Assembly (NCBI GenBank): GCA_043801235.1
Contig: JAZDMF010000331.1
Coordinates: 1-16,152, forward strand
DNA: 16,152 nucleotides
Direction of reading: 5' to 3'
DNA from: DAOQAK01 sp043801235
GTDB lineage: Bacteria; Bacteroidota; Bacteroidia; Bacteroidales; CG2-30-32-10
Shown here: one piece after another, positions 6,262 to 14,365 of the stretch
Layout of the letters: each line of letters starts with the position of its first letter
How positions within the stretch are numbered: the first letter of the stretch is position 1
The notes under the pieces: model-generated
Told to the model about the DNA's origin: nothing
Database searches by the model: none
The model's input: only the letters and a program-made list of their open reading frames with translations
Position numbers and translations under genes: made by a program

Positions 6262-7338
6262 ATGCCTTTATCGAAGAGTCCAATATACCGCTTTTACGAT
6301 GATCCGCTGCGCATGTACAATGCCATGCTGGAGGATATTGAACAGGCAGAAAAGTCTATTATCATTGAAACTTACAAATACGGAAACGATCAGATAGGAA
6401 TTAAATTCCGCGACACGCTTACCAAAAAAGCAAGGCAGGGAGTAAAAATCCTGCTGATGATTGATTCGTGGGGCGCTTATGTTTCGCTTGGATTTTTTTC
6501 GGAAATGATAAAATACGGAGGCGAGGTAAGGATTTTTAAAAAAATGAGACTGAACATCGATTCATTTACAAAGAACCACCGGCGCAACCACCGGAAAATT
6601 ATTATCATTGATGATTGTGTTACCTATATCAGTTCAGCGAATATAGCAGCATATGCCCTTAACTGGCGTGAATCGTCGCTGCGCATGGCTGGCGATATTG
6701 CATTAACTTTTAAGGAAGCGTTTTATGCTAGTCATAAAATATACAACAAATATATTTATGATAAGCTGGGCGCATCAAAATCATTATTTTATAACGGCTT
6801 TGAGATATTGCGCGATGTGCCCACCACCGTGTTCCAGCCCACCCGAAAAAAATTTCTTGACCTTATCCGCGGCGCCGAAAAAGAAATCATTATTGAAACC
6901 CCTTACTTTCTGCCGGGCAGCTATATGCGCAAAGCATTGATGGAAGCGGCCGAACGGGGCGTGAAAGTAAAGATCATCATGCCGCTGCATTCCGACGTTA
7001 ATGTGGTTGACATATTGAGAAACCGCTACCTTGGTGAAATGTACAAAAATAATGTGGAGATATTATTTTATACTCCGCGTAACCTCCACTCAAAAGTTTT
7101 TGTAGCTGACAAAACCTTTTTCATTGTGGGTTCGTCCAACTTCGATTACCGCAGTTTTCGGTTTATGCATGAGATCAACCTGTTTGGCAAAGACAGGAAA
7201 ATTTTAAGCCTTCTCGAAACACATATAAGCGAAACCATCAGTGAATGCAGTCCTTTCGATTATAAAAAATGGTCCGACAGGTCATTAATACAAAGGGTTT
7301 TTGAACGACTGCTCATACCGTTCCGGCATTTTTTTTAG
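6262..7338 (+). CDS. phospholipase D/cardiolipin synthase-like protein
   Basis: A 358-residue protein with two HxKxxxxD phosphatidyltransferase motifs: H110-K112-D117 in NHRKIIIIDD and H276-K278-D283 in LHSKVFVADK. Each is followed by the usual Ser/Asn-rich strand (YISSANIA and VGSSNFDYRS). Duplicated PLD domains cover about 12-165 and 190-320. This is the layout of bacterial cardiolipin synthases, which condense two phosphatidylglycerols, or phosphatidylglycerol and phosphatidylethanolamine. It lacks the N-terminal transmembrane pair of ClsA and so resembles ClsB/ClsC in length and topology. The C-terminal SLIQRVFERLLIPFRHFF is amphipathic and might touch the membrane. A TAnnTTTG element precedes it, and its last 26 bases overlap the convergent EamA gene. 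Cardiolipin synthesis is the best guess; another PLD-family phospholipid activity is possible. Confidence 0.87.
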   Translation: MPLSKSPIYRFYDDPLRMYNAMLEDIEQAEKSIIIETYKYGNDQIGIKFRDTLTKKARQGVKILLMIDSWGAYVSLGFFSEMIKYGGEVRIFKKMRLNIDSFTKNHRRNHRKIIIIDDCVTYISSANIAAYALNWRESSLRMAGDIALTFKEAFYASHKIYNKYIYDKLGASKSLFYNGFEILRDVPTTVFQPTRKKFLDLIRGAEKEIIIETPYFLPGSYMRKALMEAAERGVKVKIIMPLHSDVNVVDILRNRYLGEMYKNNVEILFYTPRNLHSKVFVADKTFFIVGSSNFDYRSFRFMHEINLFGKDRKILSLLETHISETISECSPFDYKKWSDRSLIQRVFERLLIPFRHFF

Positions 7339-8224
7339 CTAACGCACTTTGCTTTCTGCTCACAAAATACACTCCTGTAAAAATCATTATTGCGGAAACG
7401 ATTTTGACGATGCTTATTTTTTCATCATACATGATTATTGCAAGAACCCCCGCTATTACCGGCTGGAAATAAATATAAAAACTTGCTACGGTAGGATCCA
7501 CCCGTTTCATTGAAAAAGCAATAAACAGGTATGCAAGAAAAGTGGTGCCAATCACTACGTAGCCCAGTGCAAACCACGTGTACCCTGTAAAATCATTCCA
7601 CTGAACTGTTTCGAGTGCATGGAATGAAAACGGAAGGATGAATAAAAACCCGAATAAAAATGTCCATTTCATTACAGTGAATGGGTTGTATTTCTGCATC
7701 AGCGGTTTTACAAGAACAAGGTATATACCATAGGACATGGCATTGATGAAAAGCAGGATGTTCCCTTTCAGCGGATCGCTGCCCGCTGCAAGGTCTTTGC
7801 CATACAGAATGGTTATCAGCGCTCCGCCTGCGCCCAGTAAAATGCCGGAAATTTTCAGCAGGTTCATTCTTTCACGGATCAGCAGCGATGAAAATATCAT
7901 TACCATTACAGGATTTGACACCATGATAATCGAAGCATCGACAGGGGTGCTCAAATTCAATCCTTCGAAAAACAAGAGCTGGTTTATGGATACACCAAAA
8001 AGTCCGCAGAGTGCAAATTTCAGCAGATCTTTTTTTTCTGTTTTTTCTTTAAAAAAAAATTCATGGATAACCCAGAATAACAAAGAAGATACTACTGCCC
8101 GTATAATTATTATATCAACAGGCTGCATATAAAACGGCATCAATCCTTTTGCTACAGGATAATTAATACCGAATAACAAATTCGCAATAACAAGAGCTGT
8201 GTGCGCCCTGAAGTTGTTTTTCAT
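7313..8224 (-). CDS. EamA/DMT-superfamily transporter
   Basis: A 303-residue inner-membrane protein with about ten hydrophobic segments arranged as two EamA repeats (about 9-140 and 154-288). Diagnostic stretches are ALVIANLLFGINYPVAKG at 10-27, PVDASIIMVSNPVMVMIFS at 94-112, GYVVIGTTFLAYLFIAFSMKR at 221-241 and PTVASFYIYFQPVIAGVLA at 244-262. DMT members export or exchange small metabolites such as amino acids; the substrate cannot be read from sequence. The start is ATG at 8224; a TTG three codons earlier is unlikely because it lies within the TATCTTTG promoter element. That element ends six bases before the ATG, so the message is probably leaderless or nearly so. The 3' end overlaps the convergent phospholipase D-like gene by 26 bases. 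Confidence 0.92.
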   Translation of the reverse strand: MKNNFRAHTALVIANLLFGINYPVAKGLMPFYMQPVDIIIIRAVVSSLLFWVIHEFFFKEKTEKKDLLKFALCGLFGVSINQLLFFEGLNLSTPVDASIIMVSNPVMVMIFSSLLIRERMNLLKISGILLGAGGALITILYGKDLAAGSDPLKGNILLFINAMSYGIYLVLVKPLMQKYNPFTVMKWTFLFGFLFILPFSFHALETVQWNDFTGYTWFALGYVVIGTTFLAYLFIAFSMKRVDPTVASFYIYFQPVIAGVLAIIMYDEKISIVKIVSAIMIFTGVYFVSRKQSALAKKNAGTV

Positions 8225-8230
8225 CCGGTG

Positions 8231-8238
8231 CAAAGATA
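8231..8238 (-). promoter_or_regulatory. TATCTTTG promoter element directly before the EamA gene
   Basis: The minus strand reads TATCTTTG, then CACCGG, then the ATG at 8224. It matches TAnnTTTG exactly. With transcription normally starting about seven bases past this element, the start site would fall on or beside the ATG. No clear TTTG is seen at -33. Confidence 0.6.
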
Positions 8239-8249
8239 GCAGATGTTCA

Positions 8250-8331
8250 CTGTTTGTTGTTCGTTGTTTAGGCTGGACACAAATTGAAGATATCGGATTG
8301 CCCGACCGAAGACTACGGACTGAAGACCGAT
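8250..8331. repeat. intergenic word repeats, family C (two word types)
   Basis: The segment 8251-8270 is made of TGTTTGTTGTTCGTTGTTTA words. The segment 8304-8331 repeats GACCGAAGACTACGGACTGAAGACCGA-type words with a period near ten. The cluster starts three bases beyond the NlpC-gene stop codon (minus direction) and runs to the EamA promoter. I see no long inverted arms here. Confidence 0.5.
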
Positions 8332-8334
8332 ATA

Positions 8335-8874
8335 CTACTTCAAACTCTTCACCCTCCCTGCAGAATAATAATATTTGGTATAATATGCTTCGGCAAGATC
8401 GCTGACCATTACCCCTTTCGACGATGCATGAATAAATTTATTACTGGCAAGATATATTCCCACATGCGAAATTTTTGTGCTGTTGATTTTAAAAAAAACA
8501 AGGTCGCCGCTTTTAAGGTTTTTCTTATTAACCGAATCACAATTCTTTGCCAGGTCGAAAGCAGTACGGTACAAACTTATATTATACACTGTTTTAAAAA
8601 CTGTCTGCACCAATCCCGAGCAATCGGTTCCGGTTTTCGATTCGCCGCCGTAAACATATGGCACTCCTATCCATGTTGAAAGTTCGTCCAGCAGTTTTTT
8701 ATCTTCACTACCTGTAAAATCAACACCAAAAGTTTTCGAATAGGTTTTATATGCATCTGCCGGAACAGTGCTGCTGTTCCCGGATTTATGTATTTTTTTT
8801 GACGGGTTGCATGCCAGAACCAGGCTCATTATTATGAGCAGAGAGAAATAAAATATTTTCCTGCCGTGATTCAT
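8335..8874 (-). CDS. NlpC/P60 (C40) cell-wall peptidase lipoprotein
   Basis: A 179-residue lipoprotein. Residues 1-21 form a signal peptide ending in the lipobox VLAC with C22 as the lipidated cysteine; a short Ser/Lys linker follows. The C40 domain covers about 55-177. The nucleophile is C85 in GTDCSGLV, preceded by GVPYVYGG at 70-77; the base is H137 in SHVGIYL and the third polar residue is H149 in FIHASS. Family members cleave D-gamma-glutamyl-diaminopimelate bonds in peptidoglycan stem peptides, as E. coli Spr/MepS does. The short single-domain form fits a growth-related endopeptidase in the periplasm. Word repeats begin three bases after its stop codon. A TG-TATTTG stretch about 30 bases upstream is a possible but imperfect promoter. 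Confidence 0.92.
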   Translation of the reverse strand: MNHGRKIFYFSLLIIMSLVLACNPSKKIHKSGNSSTVPADAYKTYSKTFGVDFTGSEDKKLLDELSTWIGVPYVYGGESKTGTDCSGLVQTVFKTVYNISLYRTAFDLAKNCDSVNKKNLKSGDLVFFKINSTKISHVGIYLASNKFIHASSKGVMVSDLAEAYYTKYYYSAGRVKSLK

Positions 8875-8958
8875 GAATAAAATTATAATGTAAAATTACA
8901 ATGCAAATACACTATGTTTTTCTGTTGTGAAAATTAAATACTCACAGTCCAATGTTAG

Positions 8959-8991
8959 AAAAAAAAAGGCCATCGCATTTACGACAGCCTT
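8959..8991 (-). terminator. intrinsic terminator after the large T9SS protein gene
   Basis: The minus strand forms a 10-bp stem (8991-8982 with 8975-8966, two G-U pairs) around a six-base loop, followed directly by a T7 tract (complement of 8959-8965). It ends the two-gene unit whose last stop is at 9140. A family A repeat lies between that stop and this hairpin. Confidence 0.85.
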
Positions 8992-9004
8992 CACCATTTG
9001 TAAT

Positions 9005-9101
9005 AAAATCCCAAATCCCAAGAACCAAGCCCCAAATCCTAAGGCCTTACGCTACAAGCCTTCCTGGAATTTTGAATTTGGGACTTTGAATTTTGGTCTT
9101 A
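9005..9101. repeat. intergenic inverted word repeat, family A copy 3
   Basis: The left arm (9007-9040) has ATCCCAAATCCCAA and GCCCCAAATCC words. The right arm (9063-9100) has GAATTTTGAATTTGGG and CTTTGAATTTTGG words, complementary in sense. The loop of about 22 bases includes AAGGCCTT. The words and the arm-loop-arm layout match the copy at 4454-4545. It lies between the stop codon of the large T9SS gene and its terminator. Confidence 0.75.
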
Positions 9102-9139
9102 AAAAATGCAGGTATCACGTTTATTGAAGAAAACTTTTT

Positions 9140-12100
9140 TTATTTTTTTGTACAAACCATCTTCTTCGTATCAATAACCTTACTATCAGCAATCAAAGCG
9201 TAAGCATAAATTCCGGCGCTAAGGTTTGATGCGTAAACATGCAGCGTTCCGTTACCCCTGCCAATCAACTCAACGGTTTTAATTATCTTTCCTGTATTAT
9301 CGTAAAATAGAATTTTTGCTTCGCTGACATCATCGGATAAAAAATAAGTGATATTTGTTTCTTCGGCAAACGGATTCGGATCGTTCTGATTCAGAATGAT
9401 CGAATTTTCGGATGCCAATTCAACATACTGCATATTGCTTTGGCTATCACTATTTCCGGTGTTTTCGTTTGATTTTTGATTGGTTCCGAAAACAACAGAT
9501 TTCAGCGAATCAATTTCGCTTTGCTGAAAAGTTATTGTTTGTTGTTGCTCTTTCATACCTTCAACAAGCAAAGCCACAAGGCGGCCATACTGTATGTTAT
9601 AATATCCGGCAGAATCTTTAAACACAACTTGCGGAACAATATTCTCAACTTGCTGGCCTACCAAACCAATTTGTTCGGTTGTTGGAAGCCATGAATTGTT
9701 TATAGTATCCCAGTAATATTTTACGGGTTGCAGTTGGGTTATTAATGCTATAGCATTGTCTAAAGGCCGTACATTGGTTTTAAGAACGGAATCGGATAAA
9801 GTAGCATCAGATTGAAGCGGTGACATAATACCAACAGGCTTTATAAAGAAATGCCAAACATTAGATGGTACTCCACAAGAATATTGATTACAAGCGACAA
9901 CCCACCAATAATACATACGATTGACACCGAAGATCTGGGGTAAATTATAAAAGGTATTGGGTGTGTTAGCGCTATAAATTACTCCTGCTACAGTGGGGGT
10001 TGTAGAAATATAAATAGAATAATTTGATGCACCTGGCGATTGATTCCAAACAAAATTCAGAGACATAGCATAAGGGCTCAATGAATCGCCATTTGCAGGA
10101 GAGATAAGTAGTGGTGCTGATGGTGGAGGCGCAGGTAATAATGTTGCAAATTCTCTTTTATCCGATTCGGGGCTTTGTCCGCTGATGTTAGATGCAATAA
10201 TCCACCAGTAATATTTGGTGCCGTAATTAGGAACAGTAGCATAGGCCATTGTATCGGCAGTATTCATAATATAAACGACATTAGAATAAGTCATGTCAGT
10301 TGAAATAAACAAAGTGTAATTATTCGCCAGTTCCGATTTATTCCATAAAAATGTATTGGCTAATGGTAAATCGGTAACAGAATTTAAGGGCGAAATCAAT
10401 GATACTACAGAAGGAACCGGCGGCATTAAAGTTGTAAAACTCCATTGATCGGACATATCGCTTGAACCAGCGCTGTTGTATGCAATCACATACCAATTAT
10501 ATGAAGAGAAATATTCAGGTAAGGTGATTGTTGTAAAAGTATCGGCAGTGTTTATTAATAATATAGGGACTATACCTCCGACATTTCCTCCCATTCTTGG
10601 CTGGGTAACATATACCATATAACTTGTTGCCCTTTCTGATTTTTTCCATGTAAGTGCAATGGTCAAAGGCAGATTTGTTGCGCTATCGGCAGGAGAAACA
10701 AGTATTGGTTTGTTTGGTGGTGTAGTGTTTTGAAGGATTGTAACAGCGGAATCAAGTTCTTTGATGGCGTTTATAGTAGAATAAAATATCGCATCATTGT
10801 TTATGGTAAGTACATTTGTGGGAATTGTATCTCCTGTTTCCAAAAGCATTTGAGTAGTATCAACTGCAAAAGGCGCAAGTTCAGGAATAGCAGCAATATC
10901 TTCAGCACTTACACCTAAGAATGTTTCATTAGTTGGTAACATTGCTTTACCATTGTAGTTGTAAGTAATCGGTTTTACTTTCCTAACCACATCAAGGCCA
11001 TAAGTGTATTCATTTATGTTAGTTTTTAAAATACTGTCTGAAACAACAATAAACTGAGTACCTATAGCATTCAAAAGCCAGGCATTTCCATTTATTTGAA
11101 CTAAACAGTTAGCAGGGCCAGTACCTTCTGCAAGATTCACAGGAAAACCAACAGTTATTCTTCCGCCATTTTCAGGAACATATATCGCTGTCCAAGCATT
11201 ATCCGTTGCATTAAACCAACCAGCGATACTCCTTGGTTGATTAACAATTGAACGTATTCCTATAGAACGATTAAAAGCATTTGATGCAGCATCAGTATTT
11301 AAAACATTTATTCCGATTGTGCCTGTTGAAGTCGATGTTTGTAAAACATCTAACCTTGCCTGAGGCGTTGCACAGGAACTAAAGCCGATAGCGACATTAT
11401 TAACTGTATTATTTGTTGCTGTAAGTCCTGTAAGAAAATAAAAATTATTATTATTTGTTAAGCCAATCGCACCATTTGTACCTGCAAGAAAAGTGGTTGG
11501 AGCGGCACAAATGCCAATACCTGTTCCTCCCGGAATTAAAATAACGTCACCATCATCATTTACACTTAAAACATTTGTTGTAGTAAATGTTGTACAAGCA
11601 GCAGAACCTGCGGTTAAATCAGTAAATCGTAAACCGCTAAATCCTTGACCTCCTAATAAATTAGGTGTGCTATAACCTGCTGATGTATTGGCCGGATAAA
11701 CAGGGGCGGAAAGTAAAGTACCGGTTGCAGGTGAATTTATTTCTACCGTGCTCTGCGGATTAGCAGTATTGGCTGAATATGGATTTGGTTGAAATGGTAT
11801 TGTTGCAGGGTATCCTCCGATACCTGTATAAAGATTTACGGTTAAAGGTGTAGGATTTGCGGGTGAGATACGCATAGCTTCGAGGCCGTCATTATTTATT
11901 GCCTGACCAACATTTGTAAGTATTGTTTGTGAAGCAGCAAAAATTATACGGAAGTTATCGGGTCCATCAGCAGGATAAAGGGCTTCATTATCGCCCCAGC
12001 TTAATACAGCATCATACCTGTCATCATTGCCAACAGCGCCTTCATTATTCTTCATACCGAGATAAACATTGTCAGTACCATTGGATACGTACATGCCGAT

Positions 12101-13348
12101 ATTCATCCACGGGCGCCATCCATCAAGTGATGCAGGGTTAGCCGCAAAGCGAGCAGTATTATAGCCAAGATGCAACAAACTGAGCGGGCGGGTTACAGGG
12201 TCTGCAGGATTGTAACTGATAGAAACCCTTGTTACATCGGTATTGGGTAAACCAGCAGGATTGTAATAACCAACAACACCAGTGTATAATTCCGTTGGCG
12301 CGCCAACACTTGTTATACGCAGCCTTTCATTTGTAGTACTCCAGGCAGTAGGTGTGATATGATTGGTGCTGAATATCAGGTGACGATTTTCCTGATTATA
12401 CATAAAAGCATTGCCATTTGCAAGCCAGGTTGCATCTCCTAATATTCCTATTCGAAGACCATTGTCTTTTGTTATTGCAGTTGGTCCGGTATTAATATTT
12501 AAAGCTCCTATAGGAAGGTATTGATTGGTTATTTGCATCCAGCTTGATTCTGCATTTTGCTGATGCTGATGCAGAGTACTTGTTGGCTGATAAATATTAT
12601 TAAATCTTGGTCCAATGCCCACATTGCCCAAACCTGTTAACCGCATAATTTCACGGCCGTCAAAATCATTACCGGCTAAATCGGCAGCATTATTAGTACC
12701 GGAAGCAATAGTTCCTGTTGATTGGGTATATACAAATGTCATATTATCGGGTCCGTAAGCGCTGGCAGCAGCATCATTACTCCATTGGAATACAGCATCG
12801 GTTTGGTTCCCGATAAGATTGATAGCCCTGTGACCTACGTACATAAGATCGGTATTGGATGTAATAAGTGTGCCGTATTTCATCCATGGCCGGTAGCCCA
12901 ATTCCTGTATAGAAGCATACTGTTGATTGCCTCCGCTGATATGGAACATGGCAAAAGCTCCTTTGTTTGTGTATATACTTCCTCCTGTGGGTACAAGCTC
13001 GTCTTGACCTAACAAAAAATAACCTGTTGTGTTAACATCCGGCCAGTCCCAGCCGTTAATGTTGTATTGGGTTGCAGCGGAAGTAAATTGGCCATTGAGT
13101 TTTGTTCTATATGCGCCAAATGTTTCGGTATAAATTGGAGAATTCCAAAATGTACCAAAAATATTATTTACATTTACAGTATTATTAGTAGGATTTATAC
13201 CTAAATTTCCTCCACGATACCATGAGGTTTGAGCCAAAGTATTAACATTTGTAAATGGTGCAGGGGCAGTACCAGTAGCCACTTGTTGAGCAAAATCTGC
13301 TGAAGATATCAGCAGAATAAAAAATACTATGTAAATTTTCTTTTTCAT
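9140..13348 (-). CDS. large secreted modular protein: two S74 chaperone domains, three FnIII-like domains, T9SS tail
   Basis: A 1402-residue exported protein with a signal peptide over 1-20 (ADFA|QQ). Residues about 150-511 hold three related modules that each end in an Arg-Ile/Leu-Thr/Ser strand (REIMRLT at 232-238, ERLRIT at 341-346, EAMRIS at 490-495). The first and third also share RPWM and GPDN(M/F) positions. Tail-fibre-like NVGIG and NVAIG...ARLDV segments occur at 242-246 and 651-668. The first S74 intramolecular-chaperone domain is at 770-873 (S770-D771, K775, then FLGVSAEDIAAIPEL). Three FnIII-like domains follow at 878-973, 978-1070 and 1077-1168. The second S74 domain is at 1185-1288 (S1185-D1186, K1190, then IGLVGQQVENIVPQVV and a short coiled coil). 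A T9SS type-A sorting domain, with DPNPF, occupies 1313-1402. It is probably a surface filament or adhesin. The gene starts 16 bases after the stop of the barrel-like gene. Function is inferred from domains only. Confidence 0.92.
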   Translation of the reverse strand: MKKKIYIVFFILLISSADFAQQVATGTAPAPFTNVNTLAQTSWYRGGNLGINPTNNTVNVNNIFGTFWNSPIYTETFGAYRTKLNGQFTSAATQYNINGWDWPDVNTTGYFLLGQDELVPTGGSIYTNKGAFAMFHISGGNQQYASIQELGYRPWMKYGTLITSNTDLMYVGHRAINLIGNQTDAVFQWSNDAAASAYGPDNMTFVYTQSTGTIASGTNNAADLAGNDFDGREIMRLTGLGNVGIGPRFNNIYQPTSTLHQHQQNAESSWMQITNQYLPIGALNINTGPTAITKDNGLRIGILGDATWLANGNAFMYNQENRHLIFSTNHITPTAWSTTNERLRITSVGAPTELYTGVVGYYNPAGLPNTDVTRVSISYNPADPVTRPLSLLHLGYNTARFAANPASLDGWRPWMNIGMYVSNGTDNVYLGMKNNEGAVGNDDRYDAVLSWGDNEALYPADGPDNFRIIFAASQTILTNVGQAINNDGLEAMRISPANPTPLTVNLYTGIGGYPATIPFQPNPYSANTANPQSTVEINSPATGTLLSAPVYPANTSAGYSTPNLLGGQGFSGLRFTDLTAGSAACTTFTTTNVLSVNDDGDVILIPGGTGIGICAAPTTFLAGTNGAIGLTNNNNFYFLTGLTATNNTVNNVAIGFSSCATPQARLDVLQTSTSTGTIGINVLNTDAASNAFNRSIGIRSIVNQPRSIAGWFNATDNAWTAIYVPENGGRITVGFPVNLAEGTGPANCLVQINGNAWLLNAIGTQFIVVSDSILKTNINEYTYGLDVVRKVKPITYNYNGKAMLPTNETFLGVSAEDIAAIPELAPFAVDTTQMLLETGDTIPTNVLTINNDAIFYSTINAIKELDSAVTILQNTTPPNKPILVSPADSATNLPLTIALTWKKSERATSYMVYVTQPRMGGNVGGIVPILLINTADTFTTITLPEYFSSYNWYVIAYNSAGSSDMSDQWSFTTLMPPVPSVVSLISPLNSVTDLPLANTFLWNKSELANNYTLFISTDMTYSNVVYIMNTADTMAYATVPNYGTKYYWWIIASNISGQSPESDKREFATLLPAPPPSAPLLISPANGDSLSPYAMSLNFVWNQSPGASNYSIYISTTPTVAGVIYSANTPNTFYNLPQIFGVNRMYYWWVVACNQYSCGVPSNVWHFFIKPVGIMSPLQSDATLSDSVLKTNVRPLDNAIALITQLQPVKYYWDTINNSWLPTTEQIGLVGQQVENIVPQVVFKDSAGYYNIQYGRLVALLVEGMKEQQQTITFQQSEIDSLKSVVFGTNQKSNENTGNSDSQSNMQYVELASENSIILNQNDPNPFAEETNITYFLSDDVSEAKILFYDNTGKIIKTVELIGRGNGTLHVYASNLSAGIYAYALIADSKVIDTKKMVCTKK

Positions 13349-13364
13349 AATTATAATTTTTAGG

Positions 13365-14237
13365 TTAATATTTATGGTTTATTTTGTTGAAAGAATATTT
13401 GATTTTAAAACTTGGAATAATATTACTAAAAACAAATTGCTTAAGCGTAGTATTTTCATACGATAGCGATTCGTTTTGTACTATAGTGCCGGGAATGTTT
13501 TGTGTGGAATTTGTTGTATTAGCCACAGTCACACCATCAAAAAATGTATATAAGTAATATTCGGTAACCTCGAATGAAATTTTCAGGTTTTTAGTAAAAT
13601 TATAATCAGCACCTGCAAATAAACCAATCCCAGCCCCAAAGCCACCATTTATTTCCATAGTAAATGAACTTGTGAAAATTGATTCTTGAGGTGTGCTTAA
13701 ATCGTTTAGGCTAGCATAACCATCACCATTTTCTTTACCTTTGCCATATCTAATTAATATTAATTCTGGTCCAAGATAAAATGAAAATTTCTTGCTTTGT
13801 ATTTTGCTTCCAATTCCTACTGATATGTTCCAATTAATTTGGTTGTAATATAGATTTTGCCTCACTATGTTGTGGTATTGAATCATTGTAGTAGAATCGG
13901 TAAAAAAATAATCAACGTTTTTCTTTTCAATTATTTTTCTAGTTGTTAACCCACCAGATAATCTTAGAAATACATTTTCATTTAAGAAGTAATCAGCATT
14001 TAATAAATAATTAATTCTATTGTACTTTCTTAAAAAACCTGCATCTTCAGCTTTATTAAAGAATCCTGCTTCATATATCCAATCTTCATTAAAAAACTTT
14101 CCCATTCCTTCAAATTTAATGGGAGGAGAAACGCCAAGACTAATATTTAATTTGGGTTGTTTTTCCTGAGCAAAGCAGTTGGAAATAATAAATTGCAGGC
14201 TGGTGGTCAGAAATAGAAATAGTAAAAGTTTTTTCAT
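13365..14237 (-). CDS. predicted outer-membrane beta-barrel protein
   Basis: A 290-residue protein I cannot assign to a named family. ATG at 14237 gives a clear signal peptide (MKKLLLFLFLTTSLQF, cleavage near FAQ at 22-24); an ATG 15 codons upstream is a possible longer start. The remainder alternates short amphipathic strands with polar turns: NISLGVSPP, NYLLNADYFLNENVFLRLSGG, INWNISVGIGSKI, FSFYLGPELILI, GGFGAGIGLFAGADYNFT and LKISFEVTEYYLYTFFDG. The last strand, SFKIKYSFNKINHKY, ends in an aromatic residue as outer-membrane barrels do. It is not a recognisable PorP/SprF. Its position 16 bases before the large T9SS protein suggests one transcript and possibly a shared surface role, which is inference. 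Confidence 0.75.
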   Translation of the reverse strand: MKKLLLFLFLTTSLQFIISNCFAQEKQPKLNISLGVSPPIKFEGMGKFFNEDWIYEAGFFNKAEDAGFLRKYNRINYLLNADYFLNENVFLRLSGGLTTRKIIEKKNVDYFFTDSTTMIQYHNIVRQNLYYNQINWNISVGIGSKIQSKKFSFYLGPELILIRYGKGKENGDGYASLNDLSTPQESIFTSSFTMEINGGFGAGIGLFAGADYNFTKNLKISFEVTEYYLYTFFDGVTVANTTNSTQNIPGTIVQNESLSYENTTLKQFVFSNIIPSFKIKYSFNKINHKY

Positions 14238-14365
14238 ATAAGAGAAACTCTTTTCTGGTGTAAATGTAGTGAATGTTTTCATAGGTTTAAGTTTTTGTCT
14301 ATTTTTTTTTTTTGTATATATTTATTTTTATGCGTTTTGTCGATAATTTTGTCAATATGATAATT

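Noticed and set aside
8966..8991. A riboswitch or small RNA at the perfect hairpin after the large T9SS gene
   Set aside because: Its stem, short loop and T tract immediately downstream of a gene are fully explained by an intrinsic terminator.
218..9101. CRISPR array
   Set aside because: The repeats are short, degenerate and without unique spacers of regular length, and no cas genes are present.
9140..13348. A prophage tail-fibre gene, because of the S74 domains
   Set aside because: A Sec signal peptide and a T9SS sorting domain frame the protein and no phage genes are nearby, so it is a host surface protein using phage-like modules.
14327..14355. TTGACA-N17-CATAAA on the minus strand, resembling a sigma70 promoter for the barrel gene
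   Set aside because: Bacteroidota primary promoters use TTTG and TAnnTTTG, and the DNA is so AT-rich that such a match is expected by chance.
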